This document shows positions 1 to 6,365 of a stretch of 6,365 nt of DNA, piece by piece. Each line of letters begins with the position of its first letter. Position 1 is the stretch's first letter. The stretch lies in contig QMNL01000103.1 in the NCBI GenBank assembly GCA_003647755.1, positions 1-6,365 on the forward strand, read 5' to 3'. Source of the stretch: Candidatus Coatesiibacteriota bacterium. Its GTDB lineage: Bacteria > B130-G9. The notes beneath the pieces were generated by a model that had not been told where the DNA came from, did no database searches, and saw only the letters and a list, made by a program, of their open reading frames with translations. The translations under genes and the position numbers were made by a program.

Positions 1-321
1 AAACGCCTCAACTAAAGTCTTTACGCCTGAGTATATGCTGTTTATGACAGGTATTCTCTTCAGGATGCGCTCGCCGAACTCCACCACCTTGCGGCCAGCG
101 ATGTTCGTGGTTATGAGCCCAACAAGAAATACCAGCGCCGCGAGAAATATGAGTCCCAGGCCTGGCTTCGCCAACAAGGGCGGAAGCGGGATTGCGAAGT
201 GCAGGATGTCATCCGTCCACTGCACAAGCTTATAGACAAGAAACAGCGTGACAGAGATCGGGCCGATGACCAAGAGCCCTGCCGCGAATATCCTCCGAAT
301 TCTGGACCTAGTTGGCTTCAT
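1..321 (-). CDS. DUF502 family integral membrane protein, N-terminal half (gene runs off the left edge)
   Basis: Reading the minus strand from the ATG at 321-319 gives 107 uninterrupted codons to the window edge. The protein starts MKPTRSRIRR, a basic head, followed by a first membrane helix (about residues 11-31). A short polar loop, including a DD pair and a proline-rich stretch, leads to a second helix (about 55-74). After it comes the DUF502 hallmark: GRKVVEFGERILKRIP (76-91) and then an IYSGVK stretch (97-101). DUF502 proteins are usually about 200 residues, so roughly half is missing. They are two-helix membrane proteins of unclear biochemical role, related to plant COV/LCV proteins. 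In-frame stops lie upstream at about 370-375, so the ATG is the natural start; a TTG at 348-346 is possible but less likely. No strong Shine-Dalgarno is visible. It lies downstream of mutS on the same strand but seems to have its own promoter. The family call is from remembered motifs, not a profile search. Confidence 0.85.
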   Translation of the reverse strand, partial: MKPTRSRIRRIFAAGLLVIGPISVTLFLVYKLVQWTDDILHFAIPLPPLLAKPGLGLIFLAALVFLVGLITTNIAGRKVVEFGERILKRIPVINSIYSGVKTLVEAF

Positions 322-366
322 AATTAGCTTGCACGTGGTTAAAGCCAAAATGAGATTTCGGTACCA

Positions 367-396
367 AGACTATCAGAGGGGACCAGATTGCGTCAA
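367..396 (-). promoter_or_regulatory. Putative sigma70-type promoter for the DUF502 gene
   Basis: On the minus strand, a -35 element TTGACG (396-391) is followed after 18 bp by TAGTCT (372-367). A TG one base upstream of the latter gives an extended -10 (TGATAGTCT). The predicted start point is near 360, giving a leader of about 40 bases before the ATG at 321. It sits inside the 167-bp mutS/DUF502 gap, so it would let the DUF502 gene be expressed independently of mutS. This is motif matching only; the -10 hexamer matches the consensus at three of six positions. Confidence 0.45.
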
Positions 397-461
397 GCCC
401 CTAAACACCTTTTTCGTGTGCGCAGGCCCATTGAACCGCTGCACCCTCGACACCTCTTGAC

Positions 462-488
462 CCGAACAATCGGCGCCCATCAAGATGG
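462..488 (-). repeat. Two tandem small inverted repeats just after the mutS stop
   Basis: Directly after the mutS TGA (491-489) the minus strand reads CCATCTTGATGG (488-477), a hairpin with 4-5 bp arms. After a GCG spacer comes CCGATTGTTCGG (473-462), with 4-bp arms and a 4-base loop. Neither is followed by a T run, so they are not classical intrinsic terminators. They could be a weak 3'-end structure for the mutS transcript or chance. Confidence 0.3.
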
Positions 489-3158
489 TCAGGACTCCCT
501 CAACTTCCTCCGCAGTTCGGTCAATTTTGAGAGCGCCTCAAGCGGCGTCATGGTGTCCGGGTCCAGCGACTCCAGCTCCTTCAGAACAGGACTATGCGGA
601 GCGGGCGCAGTGAACAGCGACAGCTGCGCAGCCCCACTAGGCCTTCTCCGTCGTGCTGTGCGGGCCAAGCTCGGCGTCCCGTCGCTGCCAAACTCATCTC
701 GCTCCAGATTGCTCAGGATCTCCTTTGCACGGGCAATAACTCCCTTTGGTAGCCCGGCCAGGCGCGCCACCTGAATCCCGTAACTCCGATCCGCACTGCC
801 CGGAACAACCTTGCGCAGGAACACGATCCTATCCCCCCACTCCCTAACCGAGACGTTGAAGTTCTTGACCCGGTCGAGCATCAGCGCTAGCTCGCACAGC
901 TCGTGAAAGTGTGTGGCGAACAGCGTGCGTGCAGCGACCTTCTTTGTGTTATGGAGATACTCTGCGACCGCCCACGCGATTGAGAGCCCGTCGTAGGTGC
1001 TTGTCCCACGACCGATCTCGTCGAGAACGATGAGGCTCCTCGGCGTCGCATTGTTCAGGATGTTGGCAGTCTCGTTCATCTCAACCATGAAGGTGCTCTG
1101 GCCGCGAAGGAGGAAATCGGTCGCGCCGACTCGCGTGAACACTTTGTCAACTAGGCCGATCTGCGCCTCGCTTGCTGGCACGAAACAGCCTACCTGGGCC
1201 ATGATGACCGTCAGCGCCACCTGACGTATATAGGTCGATTTGCCGGCCATGTTCGGCCCGGTGATGATCAGAATCTGGTTCTCATCGCAGTCCACACAGA
1301 CATCGTTGGGGACGAATTCCTGGGCGAGATACACCTTCTCCACGACGGGATGACGCCCGTCCTTTATCACGATGCCAGTCCCGTCATTGACCACCGGACG
1401 AACGTAGTGGTTCTCCGAGGCAACCTGAGCAAACGAGCACAAGACATCTATTGTGGCGACCGCCCTCGCTGCCCCCTGAATCCGCAATGTCTCCTGGGCG
1501 ATTGACTTCCTAAGCGACTGGAAGAGCTGATACTCCAGCTCGGCTATCCTCTCATCGGCCGACAGGACTTTCTCCTCCCACTCCTTCAACTCCGCCGTAG
1601 CGAACCGCTCTGCGCCCAAAAGCGTCTGTTTCCTGATGTAATCCACAGGCACCCTGTCCGACGCACTCTTCTTCACCTCGATGTAATACCCGAACACGCG
1701 ATTGTAGCCGATCTTAAGGTTCTGAATCCCAGTCCGACGCCGCTCTTGTGCCTCAAGCCCAGCTATGTACTTCTTGCCGTCCCGCGCGATTGATCGCAGC
1801 TCGTCCAGCGATTCGTCCCAGCCGTCGTTGAACATGCCACCGTCGCGAACGGTGAAAGGTGGGTCAGCAACGATCGCCTCGGACAGCGTGTTGGCGATGT
1901 CCGTGAGCGTGTCAGCCTTCTCGCAAAGCGAGACCAGAAGTGGCGAACTAGCCCTATTCAAAGCCTTGTAGAGCTTCGGAAGAACGCAGAGTGATTCTCT
2001 TAGCGAGACGAGGTCCCTAGCATTTGCCGTCCCAAGATCGACACGCGAAATCAGCCGCTCCATGTCCCGGACCCCGCTCAGCAACTGACGCAGCTCGTCT
2101 CTCAGCAGGAAGTTATCCCTAAGCTCCGCAACGGCGTCCAGGCGCTGGTCTATCGTCTTGATGTCAAGCAACGGCTGCAAAAGCCAGCGCCTCAGAAGCC
2201 GCGCCCCCATCGCCGTCTCCGTCTTGTCTATAAGCCAAAGCAGCGAGCCCTTCCGCTTGCCGTCTATCGCGCTTCTAGTTATCTCCAGGTTTCGCAGCGT
2301 TGCCTCGTCAAGCTGCATGAACGCCGAATCGCTGTAGAACCTGACCGCCGTGATGTGCGACAGGTCTCTCTTCTGCGTCTTGTGCAGCTGATGAAGCAGC
2401 GCCCCGCCGGCCACTATCGCAAGGGGCTTGCCCTCGCAGCCAAAACCATCGAGCGAGTGAACCTCGAAATGCTCAATCATCTGCCGGTAGGCGTAATCGT
2501 GCTCGAATACCCAATCCTCGAGACTGGTCAGCATCATCTTGGGCTCCTCGCCCAATAGACCCTTCACAAGCTGCGAATCAACCAGCCGCTCCTGAACAAC
2601 CAGCTCCTTTGGCTCCCACCGAGAAAGCTCGTCCCCAAGCGCCGCAGCAGACTCGACACCCATAAGCTCAGTAACGTGAAAATCCCCCGTAGAGAGGTCT
2701 ATGACGGCGAAACCGATGCCGTCACGGTCTATGTGAACCGAACATATATAGGAGCTCTCCTTGTCTGAAAGCAGGCCAGGCTCGACCACTGTGCCCGGCG
2801 TTACAACGCGAACAACGTCGCGCTTCACCACGCCCTTGGCGGTCTTGGGGTCCTCAACTTGCTCGCAGATCGCCACCTTGTAGCCCTTTCTAATCAGCTT
2901 CTTGAGATAGACCTCGAGCGCATGGTAGGGAATGCCACACAGCGGGACCTCGCCCGGCTTGCCCCGGTTGCGAGACGTCAACGCAATGTCGAGAAGCTTG
3001 GACCCCAAGACAGCATCCTCGCCAAACATCTCGTAAAAATCGCCCATCCTAAATAGTAGCATCGCATCTGGATATTGGGCACGCAGTCGCATATACTGCT
3101 TCATCATCGGCGTCGTTTTCGCCGGCGTGGTGTCGTTGGATGGTCTTCTCTGCGTCAT
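489..3158 (-). CDS. mutS: DNA mismatch repair ATPase MutS
   Basis: Complete MutS, 889 aa from the ATG at 3158-3156. It acts in the cytoplasm, where a MutS dimer finds mismatches and recruits MutL using ATP. Domains in order: the mismatch-binding domain, with the diagnostic GDFYEMF (the Phe-X-Glu that inserts at the mismatch is F41/E43); the connector (about 140-265); the core/lever with inserted clamp (about 280-590); and the ATPase domain. The ATPase domain has Walker A GPNMAGKST (634-642), Walker B LIVLDE (D713/E714) followed by IGRGTST, and ATHFHEL (748-754). The tail holds QLSLF (845-849), matching the beta-clamp-binding motif of other MutS proteins. It ends in a helical segment typical of the C-terminal oligomerisation region (LDPDTMTPLEAL). 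Nothing catalytic is missing. Start choice: an in-frame TTG at 3194 would add 12 residues and has a weak GAGG about 10 bp upstream. The ATG is preferred because it puts the conserved TPMM segment at 16-19, close to its usual position (11-14 in E. coli). No mutL is visible nearby. Confidence 0.97.
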   Translation of the reverse strand: MTQRRPSNDTTPAKTTPMMKQYMRLRAQYPDAMLLFRMGDFYEMFGEDAVLGSKLLDIALTSRNRGKPGEVPLCGIPYHALEVYLKKLIRKGYKVAICEQVEDPKTAKGVVKRDVVRVVTPGTVVEPGLLSDKESSYICSVHIDRDGIGFAVIDLSTGDFHVTELMGVESAAALGDELSRWEPKELVVQERLVDSQLVKGLLGEEPKMMLTSLEDWVFEHDYAYRQMIEHFEVHSLDGFGCEGKPLAIVAGGALLHQLHKTQKRDLSHITAVRFYSDSAFMQLDEATLRNLEITRSAIDGKRKGSLLWLIDKTETAMGARLLRRWLLQPLLDIKTIDQRLDAVAELRDNFLLRDELRQLLSGVRDMERLISRVDLGTANARDLVSLRESLCVLPKLYKALNRASSPLLVSLCEKADTLTDIANTLSEAIVADPPFTVRDGGMFNDGWDESLDELRSIARDGKKYIAGLEAQERRRTGIQNLKIGYNRVFGYYIEVKKSASDRVPVDYIRKQTLLGAERFATAELKEWEEKVLSADERIAELEYQLFQSLRKSIAQETLRIQGAARAVATIDVLCSFAQVASENHYVRPVVNDGTGIVIKDGRHPVVEKVYLAQEFVPNDVCVDCDENQILIITGPNMAGKSTYIRQVALTVIMAQVGCFVPASEAQIGLVDKVFTRVGATDFLLRGQSTFMVEMNETANILNNATPRSLIVLDEIGRGTSTYDGLSIAWAVAEYLHNTKKVAARTLFATHFHELCELALMLDRVKNFNVSVREWGDRIVFLRKVVPGSADRSYGIQVARLAGLPKGVIARAKEILSNLERDEFGSDGTPSLARTARRRRPSGAAQLSLFTAPAPHSPVLKELESLDPDTMTPLEALSKLTELRRKLRES

Positions 3159-3241
3159 GCTCAAGAGTTTCGAGTTTCCTGTGGCAACTTTCAAGTGCCA
3201 GATGCCTCGACAATGATCGGCTTGAAGAGCATTCGGCCAGC

Positions 3242-3269
3242 TTGACTAGTCGGGCGTTGAGAATATATT
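3242..3269 (+). promoter_or_regulatory. Putative sigma70-type promoter of the carbamoyltransferase operon
   Basis: TTGACT (3242-3247, five of six matches to the -35 consensus) is followed after 16 bp by TATATT (3264-3269). A TATTTT at 3266-3271 gives an 18-bp alternative. Predicted transcription starts near 3276, about 80 bases before the ATG at 3358. An 8-bp perfect palindrome GACTAGTC (3244-3251) overlaps the -35 and could be an operator half or chance. The region is the divergent spacer with mutS. On the opposite strand the same AT-rich core reads TAAAATATATT, a possible -10 for mutS, but I found no matching -35 there. Confidence 0.55.
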
Positions 3270-3357
3270 TTAGCCTTTGAGCCAGGTGCTCTGTTACACT
3301 GATGAGTTGAAAAACCGGTGTGCTCTGAAAGCCTTCAAGTCTGAGGAGTTGACATAA

Positions 3358-5049
3358 ATGTTTGTTCTGGGCGTAAACGACTGTTTTCACGATAATTCTG
3401 CTGCCCTTGTGTGCGACGGTGAGCTCGTTTGTTCCATAGAGGACGAGCGACTCGACCGGATCAAACACACGGCGGGCATTTGCTGGGGTGGCGAGCCACC
3501 ATACGGCTCAATCGAGTGGTGTTTGAACGAGGCGGGCGTCAAGCCAGATCAGATCGACGCGGTCGCCTACTCGGTCGATATGAACGCCTATCTCGCCCTC
3601 GAGCAGCTCGCGAAGAGCATCATCTTCAGCTACAAGAAGATGTCACTCAAGAACATCCTGAAGCTTCGTTTTGCGCGGAAGGACCTTAACGCTGGCTTCC
3701 TGCAGGGCCTGACCTACGGCTATTTCGTGAAGCGCAAGCGGTTCTTGAGGGAGATGAGGCGCAGATTCCCCAATGCGCGGTTTTTCGATGTTAAGCACCA
3801 CTTGGCGCATGCCGCGAGCGCGTTCCGGCTGTCTGGTTTTGACAGGGCGAATATCATCGTTGTAGATGGTCTTGGTGAGCGTTATTCGACATCGCTTTAT
3901 GTTGGTGAGGGTAACGTGATCTCTGCGCCGATTCGGCAATACACTTACACGCAGTCTCTCGGTGCGATGTATAAGAACATCACTTTCTACCTCGGATTTG
4001 GCTACTTCCAGGAAGGTAAGACGATGGGGCTTTCGGCCTACGGTGAGTTCGACGAGAGGTTCGCCAACGTCGTCAATGTTAGCGACGGGGAATACAAAGT
4101 TGATCTTAATGCTATCAAGAAACTGGGTAAATACGCTAGATACGATGGAGAGCTCCTGAAGACGCATAAGGACATCGCGATGACGCTTCAAACACAGCTT
4201 GAGCGTATCGGGGTAGCGCTGGCGAAGACGCTTTATGAGCGAACAGGCTATCGCAATCTCTGTCTCGGCGGAGGTGTGGCTCTCAACTGCTGCATGAACT
4301 CGGCGATACTGAACTCACCCTACGTTGACCACATCTACGTTCAACCGGCGGCGATGGACAACGGGACGGCGCTTGGGGCGGCGATGGAGGGCTACGCTCG
4401 GCTGGGTTTTGAGAGCAAGTCCCACATGTCGCACGTCTATTGGGGGCCGGAGTTTGAGAATGACGAGATCGAGGCGGAGATCGTTCGTTCCGGGCTGCCA
4501 TATCGAAGGTCTGAGGACATTTGCAGGGATGTTGCACGGCTTTTGGTTGACCAGAAGATAGTTGGTTGGTTTCAGGGGAGGATGGAGATCGGGCCGCGTG
4601 CGTTGGGCGCGCGGAGCATATTGGCGGACCCGAGGTCGCCAGAGATGAAGGATAGGGTGAACATCGTCAAGAGCCGGGAGCTTTGGCGTCCGCTTGCGCC
4701 CTCGATACTGGAGGAGAGGGTAGACGACTGGTTTGAGAATGCGTATCCAAGCCCATTTATGAACCTGAACCTGTTTTTCAAGGCCGGCGTCAAGGAGAAG
4801 GTTCCCTCCGTTGTGCACGCAGACGGCTCGGCGCGGGTTCAGACCGTCAGCAGGCACACAAACCCTCTCTATCACAGGCTGATATCGGAGTTCGAGAAGT
4901 TGACTGGCGTTCCGATAGTGCTGAACACGTCTTTCAACACAAGGGGCGAGCCAATCGTGTGCACCCCAGCTGAAGGGCTCAGGACGTTCAAGGTAACGGG
5001 TATGGATTATCTGGCCATCGGCGATTTCATCGTTGAACGAGGTGGATAG
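3358..5049 (+). CDS. NodU/CmcH-type carbamoyltransferase
   Basis: Complete 563-aa protein, in the usual size range for the family. These cytoplasmic enzymes move a carbamoyl group from carbamoyl phosphate, through an ATP-dependent carbamoyl-adenylate, to a hydroxyl of a sugar, antibiotic or Nod factor. The N-terminal Kae1/ASKHA-like domain shows GVNDCFHDNSAALV (5-18, with the conserved HD), IEDERLDRIKH (27-37), the metal-binding type HHLAHAASAF (147-156), VVDGLGE (168-174), SLGAMYKNITFYLGF (200-214), KTMGLSAYGE (221-230), LCLGGGVALNC (301-311) and VQPAAMDNGTALGAA (328-342). The C-terminal YrdC-like part (about 380 on) has GWFQGRMEIGPRALGARSIL (403-422), ELWRPLAPSIL (441-451) and VLNTSFNTRGEPIV (521-534). 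A GAGGAG site (3343-3348) lies 9 bp before the ATG. It is the first gene of a three-gene run. The acceptor cannot be told from sequence: no glycosyltransferase or antibiotic genes are in view, and a polysaccharide or secondary-metabolite precursor is only inferred from the family. Confidence 0.95.
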   Translation: MFVLGVNDCFHDNSAALVCDGELVCSIEDERLDRIKHTAGICWGGEPPYGSIEWCLNEAGVKPDQIDAVAYSVDMNAYLALEQLAKSIIFSYKKMSLKNILKLRFARKDLNAGFLQGLTYGYFVKRKRFLREMRRRFPNARFFDVKHHLAHAASAFRLSGFDRANIIVVDGLGERYSTSLYVGEGNVISAPIRQYTYTQSLGAMYKNITFYLGFGYFQEGKTMGLSAYGEFDERFANVVNVSDGEYKVDLNAIKKLGKYARYDGELLKTHKDIAMTLQTQLERIGVALAKTLYERTGYRNLCLGGGVALNCCMNSAILNSPYVDHIYVQPAAMDNGTALGAAMEGYARLGFESKSHMSHVYWGPEFENDEIEAEIVRSGLPYRRSEDICRDVARLLVDQKIVGWFQGRMEIGPRALGARSILADPRSPEMKDRVNIVKSRELWRPLAPSILEERVDDWFENAYPSPFMNLNLFFKAGVKEKVPSVVHADGSARVQTVSRHTNPLYHRLISEFEKLTGVPIVLNTSFNTRGEPIVCTPAEGLRTFKVTGMDYLAIGDFIVERGG

Positions 5050-5051
5050 CA

Positions 5052-5534
5052 ATGAGAAAGAAGACCAACAGAAGTGTGATGACCATGGGGATCACGATAC
5101 TCGTGGTTCTCCTGTTCATTTGGCACTTCAATCGTAGGTTTGAACAGCTCAAGCGAAGGGCCACGCCCAGCGCTCAGCCGTCTTCAGTTACCGAACAGGT
5201 CAAAAGCCCGGTGACGGGCACTGGGCAGGCCGACCTGATCGAACCCGGTCAAGCAAAGCGACCCATTCTCGCCTGCTTCTGCGCGAAGTGGCGCTATGGT
5301 TGCGACGACGTGGGGAAGCTTCTGGACAAGATCAAGTCTCGCTTCGATGACAAGGTCCGGATTCGCATGATTGACCCAGCTGACGATCCTGACCTGGCCA
5401 AACAGTTTAGGATCAACAATCTGCCGACTTTCATTATTTTCGACGCCCAGGGCAAGCTCGTTCTGCGAAGCGAGCGGATGATGACGGAGGAGGAGCTGCT
5501 TGCAGCCCTCGGCCAGGCTGGGCTGACGGATTGA
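5052..5534 (+). CDS. Membrane-anchored thioredoxin-fold protein with degenerate CXXC site
   Basis: 160-aa protein. It has a basic N-terminus (MRKKTNR), one membrane helix (about residues 10-26), a Ser/Thr/Pro/Gln-rich linker (about 37-68) and a thioredoxin-like domain (about 70-157). The beta strand and active-site loop read PILACFCAKWRYGC (71-84). Against the usual FWAxWCGPC, W80 is kept, the first catalytic Cys is replaced by R81, and only C84 remains, with extra cysteines at C75 and C77. The cis-proline segment is intact (NNLPTFIIFD, P125), as is the closing strand and helix (GKLVLRSERMMTEEEL). A classical dithiol oxidoreductase mechanism is therefore unlikely. A single-Cys role, a C77/C84 pair or a binding role is possible. 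Topology is unclear because basic residues flank both sides of the helix, so the domain could face either side. Start: an AGGTGG site (5040-5045) lies 6 bp before the ATG, and the gene begins 2 bp after the carbamoyltransferase stop, suggesting translational coupling. The fold call rests on the cis-Pro and Trp-loop motifs. Confidence 0.85.
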   Translation: MRKKTNRSVMTMGITILVVLLFIWHFNRRFEQLKRRATPSAQPSSVTEQVKSPVTGTGQADLIEPGQAKRPILACFCAKWRYGCDDVGKLLDKIKSRFDDKVRIRMIDPADDPDLAKQFRINNLPTFIIFDAQGKLVLRSERMMTEEELLAALGQAGLTD

Positions 5535-5538
5535 GGAG
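5533..5538 (+). promoter_or_regulatory. Ribosome binding site that bears on the C11 peptidase start
   Basis: GAGGAG overlaps the stop codon of the thioredoxin-like gene (TGA 5532-5534) and directly abuts the ATG at 5539, leaving no spacer. The in-frame TTG at 5545-5547 sits 6 bp downstream, an ideal distance. The true start of the peptidase may therefore be TTG (protein beginning MKSLFVF) rather than ATG (MTLKSLFVF). Either way a normal signal peptide results. Confidence 0.5.
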
Positions 5539-6365
5539 ATGACCTTGAAGAGCCTGTTCGTATTCATTGCCATATCGCTGCTCTTGGTTTGCTCAGCGGG
5601 CCGGGCGTGGGCGGAGGGGCAAGCCTCGCTCGACGAGAAGTCCTGGACACTCGTTGTTTACATGAGCGCCGACAATAGCCTCTCCAACACTGCATCCAAC
5701 GACCTCAATGAGATCGAGGCCTCGATGGAATCGGTCGATGCGAACGTGTTGATCCTGATCGATCAAAGGGGCAACGCGGACACGCACGCCTACAGGGCGC
5801 GGTACGATTCTGCCGGGCCACTGAACAGCGCTATTGTCTCGGACGAGGTCCCATTGGGGGACGTCTATGGGGGCTGGGACGGCCTGACCGAGCTTGACCT
5901 GGCCAACCCGGATACGTTGCTGCATTTCTGCAAGTGGGCGGTTGAGAACTATCCTGCTGAGCATCTCGGACTTGTCCTTTGGGACCACGGGGACGGCTGG
6001 AGGAAGAAGCTCGCTCTGCGCAAACCGCGGAAAGACATCTGCTACGATGGCTACAACTCCATGGACATGCTGGAGCTCAAGACCGCGCTCGCAACGCTTA
6101 AGCAGGATACCGGAGTGACCTTCGACCTTGTAGGGATGGATGCCTGCCTGATGGGGATGGTCGAGGTGGCATACCAGATCAAGGACTTATGTAAAGTGAT
6201 GGTCGCCTCAGAAGAATCGGTCCCCTGGGATGGCTGGGACTACGGCTTTTTGAGCGAGATCAAGCCCGGCTCAGACCTTTCACCCAAAGAGCTTGCCATG
6301 CATATCGTAAACTATTTTTATAACTCTTACACCGACGGCAAACCAGACCCAGAGGACGAATCGTT
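5539..6365 (+). CDS. Secreted clostripain-family (C11) cysteine peptidase, N-terminal part (runs off the right edge)
   Basis: 275 codons are visible, with no stop before the window end. The N-terminus is a signal peptide: a basic head, a hydrophobic core FVFIAISLLLV, then GRAWA|E with probable signal peptidase I cleavage after residue 25. A Cys at 18 sits in LLVC, a poor lipobox. The mature domain starts with WTLVVYMSADNSLS (36-49), the usual opening strand of C11 peptidases. The catalytic dyad is visible: His150 in LVLWDHGDGW (145-154) and Cys203 in MDACLMGMVEVAY (200-212). Asp201, two residues before the Cys, matches the clostripain Asp linked to P1 specificity for basic residues, so Arg/Lys cleavage is predicted. 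SEESVPWDGWDYGF (224-237) matches the conserved segment after the catalytic Cys. The His-Cys spacing (53) is close to clostripain (55). Any C-terminal sorting or adhesion domains lie beyond the window. It is the third gene of the run, starting 4 bp after the preceding stop. ATG at 5539 is given; TTG at 5545 has the better-placed ribosome site. Confidence 0.9.
   Translation, partial: MTLKSLFVFIAISLLLVCSAGRAWAEGQASLDEKSWTLVVYMSADNSLSNTASNDLNEIEASMESVDANVLILIDQRGNADTHAYRARYDSAGPLNSAIVSDEVPLGDVYGGWDGLTELDLANPDTLLHFCKWAVENYPAEHLGLVLWDHGDGWRKKLALRKPRKDICYDGYNSMDMLELKTALATLKQDTGVTFDLVGMDACLMGMVEVAYQIKDLCKVMVASEESVPWDGWDYGFLSEIKPGSDLSPKELAMHIVNYFYNSYTDGKPDPEDES

Noticed and set aside
391..415. Possible plus-strand terminator: CCCC followed by CACCTTTTT
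   Set aside because: The only partner is a distant GGGG, no stable stem forms, and no plus-strand gene ends here.
3299..3330. Hammerhead-ribozyme-like pieces in the operon leader: CTGATGA followed by GAAA
   Set aside because: The sequence between the two boxes cannot form the required stem II, and no matching stem I/III was found.
3049..3468. Minus-strand open frame spanning the mutS start, the spacer and the carbamoyltransferase start
   Set aside because: It overlaps both real gene starts and the promoter, and its protein resembles no family I recognise.
4315..5052. Long minus-strand open frame (245 codons) opposite the carbamoyltransferase, and others at 3643-4191 and 4283-4537
   Set aside because: They are antisense to a gene with clear family motifs along its whole length, have no recognisable domains, and show the composition expected of reverse-frame shadows.
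5052..5534. Idea that the small gene is a DUF5989 or SxtJ-type partner often found after carbamoyltransferases
   Set aside because: Its cis-Pro and Trp-loop motifs identify a thioredoxin fold, and the sequence does not resemble those short membrane proteins.
5539..5613. Possible lipoprotein signal in the C11 peptidase (LLVC at residues 15-18)
   Set aside because: Val before the Cys does not fit the lipobox, and a better type I cleavage site (AWA before E26) follows.

Overview
The window looks like chromosomal DNA from a free-living bacterium. Base composition is moderately GC-rich, with no repeats, insertion sequences, RNA genes or phage-like genes in view. Genus and phylum cannot be read from the sequence. 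The mix of genes (a MutS with a beta-clamp tail, a DUF502 membrane protein, a NodU/CmcH-type carbamoyltransferase and a secreted clostripain-like peptidase) fits many Gram-negative or deep-branching lineages, so I leave the taxonomy open.

Minus-strand block, positions 1 to about 3158. The DNA mismatch repair gene mutS (489-3158) is transcribed leftward. After a 167-bp gap comes the start of a DUF502 two-helix membrane protein gene (321 down to 1), whose 3' half lies outside the window. The gap holds two small tandem inverted repeats right after the mutS stop and a credible sigma70-type promoter for the DUF502 gene.

Divergent intergenic region, 3159-3357. It separates mutS from a rightward operon. 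It carries a good sigma70-type promoter pointing right (TTGACT, 16 bp, TATATT), followed by a leader of about 80 bases ending in a GAGGAG ribosome binding site.

Plus-strand block, 3358-6365. Three tightly packed genes form an apparent operon: a complete carbamoyltransferase (563 aa), a membrane-anchored thioredoxin-fold protein whose CXXC site is degenerate (160 aa, 2 bp downstream), and a secreted clostripain-family (C11) cysteine peptidase (starts 4 bp after the preceding stop and is cut off by the window end). The genes are probably co-expressed, but no shared pathway can be shown from the sequence. The carbamoyltransferase would act on a cytoplasmic small molecule or sugar precursor, and the peptidase acts outside the cytoplasm. 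The least ordinary element is the small thioredoxin-like protein and its position between the two enzymes.
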